From Moorena bouillonii PNG (lineage in GTDB: Bacteria > Cyanobacteriota > Cyanobacteriia > Cyanobacteriales > Coleofasciculaceae), in the NCBI RefSeq assembly GCF_001942495.1, contig NZ_MKZS01000001.1:7643906-7676982 (forward strand): 33,077 nucleotides of DNA, read 5' to 3'. Positions within the stretch are counted from its first letter, which is position 1. Each line of letters begins with the position of its first letter. This document shows, piece by piece, positions 24,924-33,077 of the stretch. A program made the position numbers and the translations under genes. The notes beneath the pieces were generated by a model. That model was not told the origin of the DNA and ran no database searches. It saw nothing but the letters and a program-made list of their open reading frames with translations.

Positions 24924-27722
24924 CTAGCCTCCAATCAACTGCCAGAACCGATCATCTTCTGAAATAGCCTCAAAATCCGGGTCATTACTCGCCTCTTCCC
25001 GATACCTTGGATTTAGCTCAATCGCCTGCTCTAGGTTTTCCACAGCTAAGGTGACTTGACCCTGGGAAGAATAAACGATTGCTTTGTTATAATAACCAGC
25101 AGCATACTCAGGTTGAATCTCCAAAGCCCGATTAATGCTTTCCAATGCCTGATCATTCTGTTCTAGCTTGACTAAGGTAGAACCTCTGTAATTCCAGGCT
25201 TTGTGGGAGTCGGGATTTAATTCAATAGCCTTGTCAAAAGAAGCAACAGCTTCTTGGTATCTTTCTAATACATCCAGAGCCATGCCTCGATTCAACCAGG
25301 CTACTGTATTATCTGGCTGAACTTGGACAGCTTGGTCGAAGGATTCAAACGCCTCTTCATGCTTTTGTAGCATGCCTAGTGCGACTCCTCGGTCAACCCA
25401 AGCTTGATGATAGTTTGGCTGAATTTCTAGGGCCTTGTCATAGGAAGCGATCGCATCTTCGTAGCGTCTCAACCGTCTTAGGGTCATGCCCCGGTTTAAC
25501 CAGGCTTTGTAGTGGTCTTGCTTGAGTTTAACCACCTTATTAAAAGCAACCACTGCTCCTTCATACCGCCGGAGTTCCATCAAAGCCAGACCTCTTTGAT
25601 ACCAGCTATCTGGGTCATCTGGCTTAAGCTCAATTACTTTGTCATAGGACGCGATCGCATCTTGATACTGCTGTAATTCCCATAATGCCATACCTCGCTG
25701 ATACCAAATATCAGGGTTATTCGGTTGAAGGTCAAGAGCTTGATCATAGGAAGCGATCGCATCTTGATACTGCCCTTGAGAGAATAGAGTATTGCCCTGA
25801 TTCACATAGTCATCTGGATTCAAGAACAATTTAGGATGGTTCGATTTGAGGCGTTCTAATTGTTCCGTCAGAGTTTGAGTGTTTTGCAGCACTTCAGACA
25901 GAGCAGCTTCTGCAATGGATGTTGGGGAAATCTCTGCTAGTTGTTGTAGAATTTTATCCTTCTCGGTTTGAGCCTCAGATTCCACCTCAGACAGCTGAGC
26001 AGCCAAGGTGGTTTCCAATTTGTCCAGATTTTGAATGATTATATCTTTTCGCTTTTGAATGTCCGACTGTAAATCAGAAAGTTGAGTTTTAGCCTCTGTT
26101 TCTAATTTTTCCAGACTCTGAATGGTCTGAGCATTCTGGGTTTGAATTCCTGACTGAGAGTCAGAAACCTGAGTTGTTAAATTAGCCTCTAGCTCTTTCA
26201 GATGCTGGAGAGTCTTATCGATTTGCACTTCAATCTTCGACTGGGATTTTGAAAGTTGTTCAGTAATGTCAGTTCCTAATTGCTCTAGCTTCTGAAGAGC
26301 TAAATCGATTTTATGTTGAGCTTTTTGTTCAGCCTCCACCTTAATGTCAGATAGCTGAGGAGTAAACTCTGTCTCTACCTGTTTTATATTTTCTAGTATT
26401 AAATCCCGTTGCTGTTGAGCCTTGGCTTCAAGTTCAGACAATTTTGAGGCAAACTCTGTCTCTGATTGGTTCAGTTTATCCAATACTTTATCTTGATGCC
26501 CTTGGACATTGGCTTTGAGTAAAGATAGTTGAGGAGCAAAATCAGAGGTTAGTTTTTCTATATTCTTGAGGTAACTGTTCCTTTCTTTATCAGCCTTTGC
26601 CTTAAGCTCAGACAGTTCAACAGCAAAATCAGACTCTGATTGATTTAGTTGCTGCAGGACTTTATCCTTATGTTCTTGTACATTACCCTGAAGTTCAGAT
26701 AGTTGAGGAGCAAAGTCAGCACTTGATTTTTCTATGGTTTGCAGGTAATCTTCGCTTTGTTTTTGAGCCTTGGCTTTCAAGTCAGACAGTTCGGAGCCAA
26801 ACTCAGTCTCTGATTGGTTCAGTTTCTTCAGTATTATCTCTTTCTGGGCTTGTACATCCGCCTGGATTTTCGATAATTCTGGAGTAAATTCAGCCCCTAA
26901 TTTTTCGAAATCTTTTAAAGTTAAGTCCTTTTGGTTTACCGCAGTTTCTTTCAGGTCATACAGTTCGGAGCCAAACTCTGTCTCTAATTGCTTCAGTTTC
27001 TTCAGTATTGTCTCTTTCTGGGCTTGCACATCCCCCTTGAGTTCAGATAATTGGGGGGCAAACTCAGCGCTTAAGTTTTCTAGATACTTTAGAAAACTAT
27101 CCCGTTGCTTTTTAGCGTCTTGCTCGAGTTTAGACAGTCTTGAGGCAAAGTCAGTCTCTAATTGTTCTAGCTCTTGTTGAGTATCGGTTTTTTGCGTCTT
27201 GATTGTCGTTAATGCCTGTTGCTGGGACTGAGACAATTTGGATAGCAGCTTAGATAGATTTTCTCGTTTAACACTTAGGTCTTGTTTAAACTCTGCCGCC
27301 TGCTGATCTAGCTCCAAGGCAATGTCTTCAGTTTTTTCTAGGATACTTTGAACATTTTTATTGGCACTGACAATCCTATCTTCCAAGTCAGTCAGTTCAT
27401 TGAGGTGAGCTCTCACGATTTGGGCAACCTCACGAATCACAGACCTTCTTAGCAGCCACAACGCTGCGATCGCAGCCACCAGTAGCAGTACCAGAGTGAC
27501 CAACACAACCAGCAAAACATTAGACAGGAGCGTCACCCGCTGAAAGCTAAGATTCGCATCAGTTTGAACTTGCTTTTGACTTGAGCTCTGAGCCACTATC
27601 TGTTTTGGAGGGTCAGGTTCGATGGATTGGGCACTGCCAAGGCCAACAGGCAACAGGAAGAATGACAAAACAATAGTGCTTCGCCACACCAGTGCTAACA
27701 TGTGTTGATTTTTACGCTTCAT
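24924..27722 (-). CDS. Coiled-coil and TPR protein with signal-peptide-like N-terminus
   Basis: From the ATG at 27722 it is 932 residues. A TTG 23 codons upstream is also open, but AAGGA lies seven bases before the ATG. A signal-peptide-like segment covers about residues 10-33 (ending GLGSAQS). A strong membrane helix lies at about 63-91. A helical region leads to fourteen tandem 29-residue repeats at about 188-597 (consensus LETEF..QLSELK...Q.QKD.IL..L.Q; one unit carries a 4-residue insert). Eight TPRs follow (about 637-908), with the typical WYQRG.AL pattern and PDD/PNN turns. A short C-terminus ends DDRFWQLIGG, common after cyanobacterial TPR arrays. It probably serves as a scaffold. Whether the TPRs are cytoplasmic or periplasmic is unclear. 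No enzymatic motif is seen. Confidence 0.85.
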   Translation of the reverse strand: MKRKNQHMLALVWRSTIVLSFFLLPVGLGSAQSIEPDPPKQIVAQSSSQKQVQTDANLSFQRVTLLSNVLLVVLVTLVLLLVAAIAALWLLRRSVIREVAQIVRAHLNELTDLEDRIVSANKNVQSILEKTEDIALELDQQAAEFKQDLSVKRENLSKLLSKLSQSQQQALTTIKTQKTDTQQELEQLETDFASRLSKLEQDAKKQRDSFLKYLENLSAEFAPQLSELKGDVQAQKETILKKLKQLETEFGSELYDLKETAVNQKDLTLKDFEKLGAEFTPELSKIQADVQAQKEIILKKLNQSETEFGSELSDLKAKAQKQSEDYLQTIEKSSADFAPQLSELQGNVQEHKDKVLQQLNQSESDFAVELSELKAKADKERNSYLKNIEKLTSDFAPQLSLLKANVQGHQDKVLDKLNQSETEFASKLSELEAKAQQQRDLILENIKQVETEFTPQLSDIKVEAEQKAQHKIDLALQKLEQLGTDITEQLSKSQSKIEVQIDKTLQHLKELEANLTTQVSDSQSGIQTQNAQTIQSLEKLETEAKTQLSDLQSDIQKRKDIIIQNLDKLETTLAAQLSEVESEAQTEKDKILQQLAEISPTSIAEAALSEVLQNTQTLTEQLERLKSNHPKLFLNPDDYVNQGNTLFSQGQYQDAIASYDQALDLQPNNPDIWYQRGMALWELQQYQDAIASYDKVIELKPDDPDSWYQRGLALMELRRYEGAVVAFNKVVKLKQDHYKAWLNRGMTLRRLRRYEDAIASYDKALEIQPNYHQAWVDRGVALGMLQKHEEAFESFDQAVQVQPDNTVAWLNRGMALDVLERYQEAVASFDKAIELNPDSHKAWNYRGSTLVKLEQNDQALESINRALEIQPEYAAGYYNKAIVYSSQGQVTLAVENLEQAIELNPRYREEASNDPDFEAISEDDRFWQLIGG
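25932..27161 (-). repeat. Fourteen 87-bp coding repeats (29-residue coiled-coil units)
   Basis: The units can be aligned without gaps except for one 12-bp insert. Neighbouring units alternate between two subtypes (APQLSELKGDVQ and GSELSDLKAKAQ), so duplication probably went in 174-bp pairs. A period of 29 residues equals two hendecads plus one heptad. Confidence 0.85.
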
Positions 27723-28249
27723 CAGAACGTCCTTTCTCTGTTGGTCATCTTGTACTGCCCATAGAGGCTCTATCTTACGTGCCAAGATCAACTCCCCTAC
27801 TTAAATCCATTTCTTCTAGTTTGCCACCTCCATGACTGAAAGGGTGAATGCCCTTTGATCCCAGTTTGCCAATCAGTAGACCAATCAGTAGACCACAGTT
27901 AACACACTTTTGGTTACACCAACAGCTCCTTCTCAGCTTACCCCCTAATCAGCTATGGGGCTATCCAAGCTATAGCAAGTCTTCAAAGTAGCACTACAGA
28001 TGCAGATGGCCAGAGGTCGGGATGACCAGATCGGGAGATGGCCAGATGAAATTGATGTGCAATTAATCCAGGAATTAACGAGAATCCCTACCTTCAGAAG
28101 GCAGGGATTCTCGTTAATTGGTATAATGTAGTATACTGTCAAGGAAACTTAGTACTAGTGCAGGGGAAACCGAAATAAGTGAAATGACCAGCTCCGACCT
28201 CTGTAGATGAAAGTGGTGACTTATTTCTGCGAGCCTGGACTAGGTGGAA
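27723..28249. other. Gap upstream of the TPR gene
   Basis: It holds a direct repeat of CCAATCAGTAGA near 27870-27893 and the hairpin at 28073-28119. The TPR-gene promoter should lie here. The 65-codon minus-strand ORF at 27945-28142 covers the hairpin and is not convincing. Confidence 0.45.
28073..28119. repeat. 17-bp perfect inverted repeat
   Basis: AATTAACGAGAATCCCT (28073-28089) and its exact inverse (28103-28119), with four more pairs inside after one mismatch, leave a 3-nt loop. The GAATCCC..CTTC..GGGATTC core resembles IS200/IS605-type end hairpins. It could also terminate the small-gene cluster at 28250-29067. Confidence 0.6.
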
Positions 28250-28519
28250 TCAGTAAAGTTTACGTTCTTCCCACAAGAAGCAGTAGTACGGTACACTGCC
28301 CAAGCCAGCATTAGTCAAAATTGATACCTTTATGACTGGGTTGGGTTCACAATTGTCTTCCTCAGATATCAAATCTAGGTTGGCCTGGTTAAAGAAGATG
28401 CCTGAAACCCGGCTTTTGATAGCTTGGAAATTATGGGCAATCCCAAGGAGCACAGATGACAGCTTTTGCCAGACTACAGCAAAGGTTGGTTTGATGGTTT
28501 CGTTAATTGTTGTTAGCAT
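28250..28519 (-). CDS. Tandem small protein, copy 1 (89 aa), unknown function
   Basis: I do not recognise this protein. It has an amphipathic, hydrophobic helix near residues 10-34 (FAVVWQKLSSVLLGIAHNF), then a conserved polar part with EEDNCEPNP (one Cys at 57). The C-terminal segment is NAGLGSVPYYCFLW, with a second Cys at 80. Over the first 84 residues it differs from copy 2 at only nine positions, mostly conservative; the ends diverge (WEERKLY here, WKG in copy 2). That pattern suggests the protein is under selection. The ATG is preceded by AAAGGGTG at a 5-nt spacing, identical in both copies. It is the last gene of a three-gene cluster read on the minus strand. Confidence 0.65.
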   Translation of the reverse strand: MLTTINETIKPTFAVVWQKLSSVLLGIAHNFQAIKSRVSGIFFNQANLDLISEEDNCEPNPVIKVSILTNAGLGSVPYYCFLWEERKLY

Positions 28520-28917
28520 GTCAACACCCTTTATAGTATGGATTGAAAAAAAATTGTCTTAAAATGCACCCTTTTATACCCATGGCCTACTTGCACTGCT
28601 TCAACCTTTCCAAAAGAAGCAGTAGTACGGCACAGTGCCCAAGCCAGCATTAGTCAACATTGACACCTTTATGACTGGGTTGGGTTCACAATTGTCTTCC
28701 TCAGATATCAAATCTAGGTTGACCTCGTTAAAGAAGATTCCTGAAAACCTGGTTTTGATAGCTTGGAAATTATGGGCAATCCCAAGCAGCACAGATGATA
28801 GCGTTTGCCAGACTACGGCAAAGGTTGGTTTGATGGTTTCGTTAATTGTTGTTAGCATGTCAACACCCTTTATAGTATGGATTGAAAAAAAATTGTCTTA
28901 AAATGCACCCTTTTATA
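28270..28917. repeat. Tandem duplication, units at 28270-28578 and 28609-28917
   Basis: Two copies of a 309-bp unit lie at a 339-bp offset. Each covers most of a small gene plus its upstream segment, including a poly-A tract and TATAGTATGG. The upper unit's upstream part also encodes the C-terminus of the third small gene. Confidence 0.85.
28601..28858 (-). CDS. Tandem small protein, copy 2 (85 aa), unknown function
   Basis: This is the upstream paralogue of the 89-residue protein, with the same start (MLTTINETIKPTF), EEDNCEPNP and VPYYCF segments. Its C-terminus ends two residues after the shared Trp (WKG). Its ATG lies 11 bases downstream of the stop codon of the 65-residue gene, with AAAGGGTG overlapping that stop, so the two are probably translated in a coupled way. 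No homologous family, signal peptide with cleavage site, or catalytic motif is evident. The hydrophobic N-terminal half could lie against a membrane. Confidence 0.65.
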   Translation of the reverse strand: MLTTINETIKPTFAVVWQTLSSVLLGIAHNFQAIKTRFSGIFFNEVNLDLISEEDNCEPNPVIKVSMLTNAGLGTVPYYCFFWKG

Positions 28918-29067
28918 GGCTTGTGAAGCTTTCACTTGTTCCACTGCTATCTGTGAATCCTGTTTAACCTTGAGATATGCCATTGAAGACAGCCTCATTA
29001 GCCATACCACAACCCCTAAGACATCAAGGCTATCAAGGGTGGTTTCTCCCATAGTTGTGGCTAGCAT
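28870..29067 (-). CDS. Small protein at head of tandem cluster (65 aa), unknown function
   Basis: The ATG at 29067 has a strong ribosome site (AAGGAG, six bases away), so I treat this as a real gene. It starts MLATTMGETT, has a hydrophobic stretch LDVLGVVVWLMRLSSMAYL, and a basic tail (KASQAYKRVHFKTIFFQ). The layout (ML.TT..ET, then VVW and LSS) echoes the two duplicated proteins, so it may be a diverged relative. Its last 15 or so codons come from the repeated segment that also precedes copy 1. Its stop lies 11 bases before copy 2. Function unknown. Confidence 0.55.
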   Translation of the reverse strand: MLATTMGETTLDSLDVLGVVVWLMRLSSMAYLKVKQDSQIAVEQVKASQAYKRVHFKTIFFQSIL

Positions 29068-29685
29068 GGTTTTCTCCTTGAGCTGACAGCAATAAAACTA
29101 GTGATTTCAGCTGATCTACGTTTGATAAATTTGGAAAAATCAAAAATGGTGGAATTTGTTCTATTTAATTACTCATTCTTGATTTATTTTCTAATCTTTA
29201 TATTTTATTTATATTTCTCTGGAGCTATCATCCCCAATTCCTCCTATTTTATATTTCTTAAACAAACAAGCCTTGATGGAACGTCAAATTTATGGTTAGC
29301 CAAGGGTTTTCTATGGTTTCGGACCAGTTAATCACCCTCGCCCCTGGCGTATCTTAAAGTTTTGTAATGTAATTTTTGATTTGAAATTACATGAGAATTT
29401 ATTGCTATTAACTCATCCTTCCTCCAAGATGATATGGGATTGTTGATCAAGAACTCGGCGACATCAAGCACCAAAATCGGCATCCTTGCGGTGCGACCCA
29501 TGGCGAATTTATTTCTTAATGGGTCAAGGGCACCGGAGACGTTTTGAACCTAGAAGCTAGCTGCAACTTGCCCCTAAATGCGACGAGATTTCAGTCATCT
29601 CTATGGGGGAAAAGATTGAGGTATTTGGTTAGGTGTAATCTAGATTTCTTAATACCTAAGACTCTTAACACCTAACACCACGACA
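29068..29685. other. AT-rich gap between the small-gene cluster and ppsA
   Basis: Most of it is AT-rich. A 76-codon plus-strand ORF (29101-29331) lacks any supporting signal. A decayed GGTGCG...GCACC palindrome lies at 29490-29534. The cluster promoter should be near 29070-29200. Confidence 0.45.
29490..29534. repeat. Degenerate GGTGCG...GCACC palindrome
   Basis: It matches the left half of the 18454 element (GGTGCGACCCATGGCGAATT), but its right half has diverged and keeps only GGGTC and GCACC. It is a decayed third member of the family. Confidence 0.6.
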
Positions 29686-32217
29686 CTAATTCACTTCTTC
29701 TACCTTGGCGATATCTAGAAGTGTCTTGAGTACCGAGTCAGGATTCAAGCTGATGGAATCAATTCCTAACTCCACTAGGAAGCAGGCAAATTCTGGATAG
29801 TCACTTGGTGCTTGACCACAGATACCAATCTTGCGGCCATTTTTCTTGGCTTTTTCTATCACCATCCGCACCATCTGTTTCACTGCTTCGTTGCGTTCGT
29901 CAAAGATATGGGCAACTAACGCAGAGTCACGGTCTAAGCCTAGGGTTAATTGAGTCAGGTCATTAGAACCGATGGAGAAGCCGTCAAAGATTTGGCTATA
30001 CTCGTCGGCTAAGATGACGTTACTGGGGATTTCACACATCACATAGACTTGTAACCCATTCTCCCCTCGCTTCAAGCCATGCTTTTCCATTTCCGCCAGC
30101 ACCAGACGACCTTCATCAGGGGTGCGACAGAAGGGAATCATGGGGATAACGTTTGTCAGTCCCATCTCATCCCGTACCCGTTTGAGTGCCTTACATTCCA
30201 AACCATAGGCTTCCCGGTAGATTTCATCACAGTAACGAGACGCCCCTCGCCATCCTAGCATCGGGTTCTCTTCCCTGGGTTCAAACTGTTGACCCCCTAA
30301 GAGATTGGCGTATTCGTTACTCTTGAAATCTGACATCCTGACGATAACTGGTTTGGGATAGAAAGCAGCAGCGATGATGCTAATCCCGTTGGCTAGTTTA
30401 TCCACAAAGAAGTCAGGTTTATGGTCATACAATGCTGTCAGCTGAGCAATTTCTTCCTTGACCGATGGATCTTCGAGTTTATCGAAGTGAATTAAGGCCA
30501 TCGGGTGTGCCTTAATGTGATTGGCAATGATGAACTCAAACCGAGCTAACCCCACCCCATCGCAGGGAAGAGAAGACAAACTAAAAGCTTTCTCTGGGTT
30601 ACCCACATTCATCATGATTTTGGTGCGGGTGCGCGGTAGGTTGTCAAGGAGGGTTTCTTGCACCTCAAAGGGCAGCAACCCTTGATAAACCTTGCCTTCA
30701 TCTCCTTCTGCACAGGAAACGGTCACCAGTTGGCCTGTCTTCAATTGGTTAGTGGCATTGCCACAACCCACAATCGCGGGGATACCCATCTCACGGGCAA
30801 TTATGGCAGCGTGACAAGTGCGACCTCCTTGATTAGTGACGATAGCACTCGCTCTCTTCATGATAGGTTCCCAATCCGGATCTGTCTTGTCCGTGACCAA
30901 CACCTCTTTGGCTTGGAAACGGTCAATCTTGTTCACATCCAGAATTACCCTTGCTTTGCCTTGACCAATCATTTCCCCGACAGCGCGACCGGTGGCTAGC
31001 ACAGATGTTGCTGCTTGCAATGTCTCTACATCGCCTTTGAGTTGATAATGACAAATAACATTGGCAGATTTCTGGGATTGTACAGTTTCCGGACGGGCTT
31101 GAACAATAAAGAGTTCACCGGTTTTCCCGTCTTTCGCCCACTCAATGTCCATGGGGGTGTAGCTACCCCGCACCTGGGAATAGTGCTCTTCAATGATGCT
31201 AGCCCACTTGGCTAGGGTCAGAATTTCCTCATCATTGATCGCGTATTTTCCCCGTTCTGATGGCGGTACTGATATATTTTTCGTCAGTTTCCCGCCGTCA
31301 TCATAGACCATTTTGACTTCTTTGCTACCTAGACGTTTGTCTAGGATAGGGCTATACCCCTGTTGGAGAGTCGGCTTGAACACCAGGTATTCATCAGGGT
31401 TGACTGCTCCTTGGACAACGTTTTCACCTAAACCGTAAGCCGCCGTTACTAAAGCGGCATTTTTAAATCCGGTTTCGGTGTCGATGGAGAACATCACACC
31501 AGAGGACGCTAGGTCTGAACGCACCATTTTCTGGACACCGACAGAGAGAGCGACATCAAAGTGGTCAAAGCCTTTAACAGTTCGATAGGAGATGGCGCGG
31601 TTGGTAAAAAGGGACGCAAAGCATTTGTGACACGCTTGCTCAACCGCTTTTACTCCGTGGACGTTGAGATAGGTTTCCTGTTGACCAGCAAAGCTAGCAT
31701 CAGGTAAGTCCTCAGCGGTGGCACTGGAACGAACTGCTACATCTATATTGTAATTTGACTGTAGGTAAGTGTCCCGATCATCTGGCTCAAACTGCTCACA
31801 GAATTCCTGGGGATCATTGCCATAACGTTGGCATAGTTGTTGGTAGGCTTGCGCGATCGCATTGGCTAGTTCTTCTGGGAATGGCGTATTGAGAATTAAG
31901 CTTCTCGCTTGCATCCCCCGTTGCCGCAAGTTATTGACATCTTCCACATCCAGATCCAAGAATGCCTGGCGCAGCTTGGCTTCTAACCCAGCTTTATCAA
32001 TAAAGTATCGATAGGCATAGGCTGTAGTAGCGAAGCCAGTCGGTACTCTCACTCCTACTGGTGTAAGTTGTCGGATCATTTCTCCCAAAGAGGCATTCTT
32101 TCCCCCGACTATGGCGATATCGGCAATACCAACTTCCTCAAACCAGAGGACGAAGGCTTTGTCTTGGGCATAGTCTTTGGCAGATGGTAGGGTTTTTTCT
32201 GGATTAGTGGTGACCAT
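29686..32217 (-). CDS. ppsA: Phosphoenolpyruvate synthase
   Basis: This 843-residue enzyme converts pyruvate and ATP to PEP, AMP and phosphate, a gluconeogenic step. The N-terminal ATP-binding domain covers about residues 20-380 (GGKNASLGEM, VRSSATAEDLPDASFAGQQ). The swivelling phosphohistidine domain has GGRTCHAAIIAREMGIP with catalytic H469. The C-terminal PEP/pyruvate barrel includes FEPREENPMLGWRG, GFSIGSNDLTQL and the CGQAPSDYP loop with the conserved Cys. The LGWRG and SNDLTQLTLGLDRDS motifs and the length match PpsA rather than pyruvate phosphate dikinase. It is flanked by long gaps, so it is probably monocistronic. Confidence 0.96.
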   Translation of the reverse strand: MVTTNPEKTLPSAKDYAQDKAFVLWFEEVGIADIAIVGGKNASLGEMIRQLTPVGVRVPTGFATTAYAYRYFIDKAGLEAKLRQAFLDLDVEDVNNLRQRGMQARSLILNTPFPEELANAIAQAYQQLCQRYGNDPQEFCEQFEPDDRDTYLQSNYNIDVAVRSSATAEDLPDASFAGQQETYLNVHGVKAVEQACHKCFASLFTNRAISYRTVKGFDHFDVALSVGVQKMVRSDLASSGVMFSIDTETGFKNAALVTAAYGLGENVVQGAVNPDEYLVFKPTLQQGYSPILDKRLGSKEVKMVYDDGGKLTKNISVPPSERGKYAINDEEILTLAKWASIIEEHYSQVRGSYTPMDIEWAKDGKTGELFIVQARPETVQSQKSANVICHYQLKGDVETLQAATSVLATGRAVGEMIGQGKARVILDVNKIDRFQAKEVLVTDKTDPDWEPIMKRASAIVTNQGGRTCHAAIIAREMGIPAIVGCGNATNQLKTGQLVTVSCAEGDEGKVYQGLLPFEVQETLLDNLPRTRTKIMMNVGNPEKAFSLSSLPCDGVGLARFEFIIANHIKAHPMALIHFDKLEDPSVKEEIAQLTALYDHKPDFFVDKLANGISIIAAAFYPKPVIVRMSDFKSNEYANLLGGQQFEPREENPMLGWRGASRYCDEIYREAYGLECKALKRVRDEMGLTNVIPMIPFCRTPDEGRLVLAEMEKHGLKRGENGLQVYVMCEIPSNVILADEYSQIFDGFSIGSNDLTQLTLGLDRDSALVAHIFDERNEAVKQMVRMVIEKAKKNGRKIGICGQAPSDYPEFACFLVELGIDSISLNPDSVLKTLLDIAKVEEVN

Positions 32218-32961
32218 ATGAGCTTCTCCTGAAGTTTACTTCCAAGGGGAGTACAGATGGTTTTCTGCCTCAATGGGATTGTTCAATGGGATTGTGAAAA
32301 GTCCGATGAAGCACCTGAAGTTCTTGCAGTTGCTGAACTAGGATTAACTCAAGGCTTAGCCTGTTCGCCACTATGACAAGCTCAAGGAAGATGCCATTGT
32401 CTTAACTCTAGCCTAGCAATTCGTTTCTCCCCTTCATTGAGCTATCAACTCTATCGGGGCTGATACTACTAGTTTAGATACTAGTTTAGAAAATTTTCCT
32501 CTTAGGAGGTCATCCTTCTTAACTTTATTCTATAACAGATATTTTTTAGTAGAAATCAAAAATGTTTAATTAGAAATCAAAAATGATTTAAATTTTTTAT
32601 AGATATAATCAAGGAGATGAGTTTTAGTGAATTTCCAGGCTTTGGCTTATATCCCCAAAATTTTGTAGTTGATTTTACATAATTTGTTCGGCAATTGTAG
32701 TTTAGTTGACATAACTTTCCTGGCCTTTACTATATGATTAAAAATCTGAATAAAATAGTCATAAATTTATCAATACCATTATTTTCCGTCTATGGTGCAA
32801 CAGGTACTGAAGTAGCTGACCGCGAAAAATCCCCCCCTCACCCCCTTACCCCTTCATCTTCAAAGGAACTAGTCACCAATCTCTGCCTAGGTGTACTAAT
32901 AATTACGGGTAATGTAAGGGGTCGTTATCGTTTCTAATCTAGTTGAGAATCATCCTTTCTT
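32218..32961. other. Gap upstream of ppsA
   Basis: It should hold the ppsA promoter. It contains short direct repeats: CAATGGGATTGT twice near 32272-32296 and TAGAAATCAAAAATG twice near 32550-32584. A 67-codon plus-strand ORF (32734-32937) has a signal-like start but no ribosome site, and I do not accept it. Confidence 0.4.
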
Positions 32962-33077
32962 GATGCAAAGCGCGAGTGGGGGAAACCACGGCAAAGCGCG
33001 AGTGGGGGAGACCACGGCAAAGCGCGAGTGGTTTTGGGTCTGTGTGCGGAACCTGCGTCCGCACCGCGGTTTGCCCC
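32962..33077. repeat. GATGCAAAGCGCGAGTGGGG repeat element, runs off the window
   Basis: It begins identically to the 15832 element, then repeats its CAAAGCGCGAGTGG motif three times at about 34-bp spacing. It continues past the window end, so its boundary is unknown. Confidence 0.7.

Noticed and set aside
27945-28142. 65-codon minus-strand ORF
   Set aside because: It reads through a 17-bp perfect palindrome, has no ribosome site and shows no protein-like pattern.
29101-29331. 76-codon plus-strand ORF
   Set aside because: Its Phe/Tyr/Ile-rich composition follows from AT-rich sequence; no ribosome site and no neighbour support.
32734-32937. 67-codon plus-strand ORF with a signal-like start
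   Set aside because: No ribosome site, low-complexity proline run and location in a gap; likely chance.
1-33077. tRNA or rRNA genes
   Set aside because: No T-loop-like GTTCRANTC in a cloverleaf context and no rRNA-like sequence was seen by eye; a covariance-model scan would settle it.

Overview
The window looks like a chromosomal segment of a filamentous cyanobacterium. The cyanobacterial signals are about twenty copies of the HIP1 octamer GCGATCGC, the conserved order rimP-nusA-ylxR-infB, and gaps filled with 7-bp and 8-bp tandem repeats and palindromic repeats. That gap style resembles large Moorena/Lyngbya-type genomes. The genus is an inference; the phylum is fairly secure. I found no tRNA, rRNA, CRISPR array or intact transposase.

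Layout. Positions 163-6735 carry five plus-strand genes: a Wzc/BY-kinase-like polysaccharide copolymerase, a purple-acid-phosphatase-like metallophosphoesterase, a small membrane-anchored protein of unknown function, a DUF4365-like protein and a secreted CAP-domain protein. Heptad arrays or palindromes separate them. Everything I support from 6991 to 32217 is on the minus strand: gcvP and gcvH; a short unknown gene; infB, ylxR, nusA and rimP; a large membrane protein; gor and a type II peroxiredoxin; a YbjQ-family protein; an ACT-malic enzyme; a signal-peptide/coiled-coil/TPR protein; a cluster of three tiny genes; and ppsA.

How the genes fit together. gcvP and gcvH make two of the four glycine-cleavage components, used in photorespiration. 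Malic enzyme (malate to pyruvate) and PpsA (pyruvate to PEP) are consecutive gluconeogenic steps. Gor and the peroxiredoxin form a plausible glutathione/peroxide pair. RimP, NusA, YlxR and IF-2 are the usual ribosome-maturation, transcription and translation-initiation group, but here wide structured gaps spread them out.

Most worth a second look: (1) three tiny minus-strand genes at 28250-29067, two of them a recent tandem duplication at a 339-bp offset, with no family I recognise; (2) a protein with fourteen tandem 29-residue coiled-coil repeats followed by eight TPRs; (3) a decayed IS200/IS605 element between gcvP and gcvH that keeps a TnpB C-terminal tail and an omega-RNA-like end touching the gcvH stop codon; (4) a membrane protein with voltage-sensor-like features and no visible pore; (5) phase-locked heptad arrays and nested palindromic elements.
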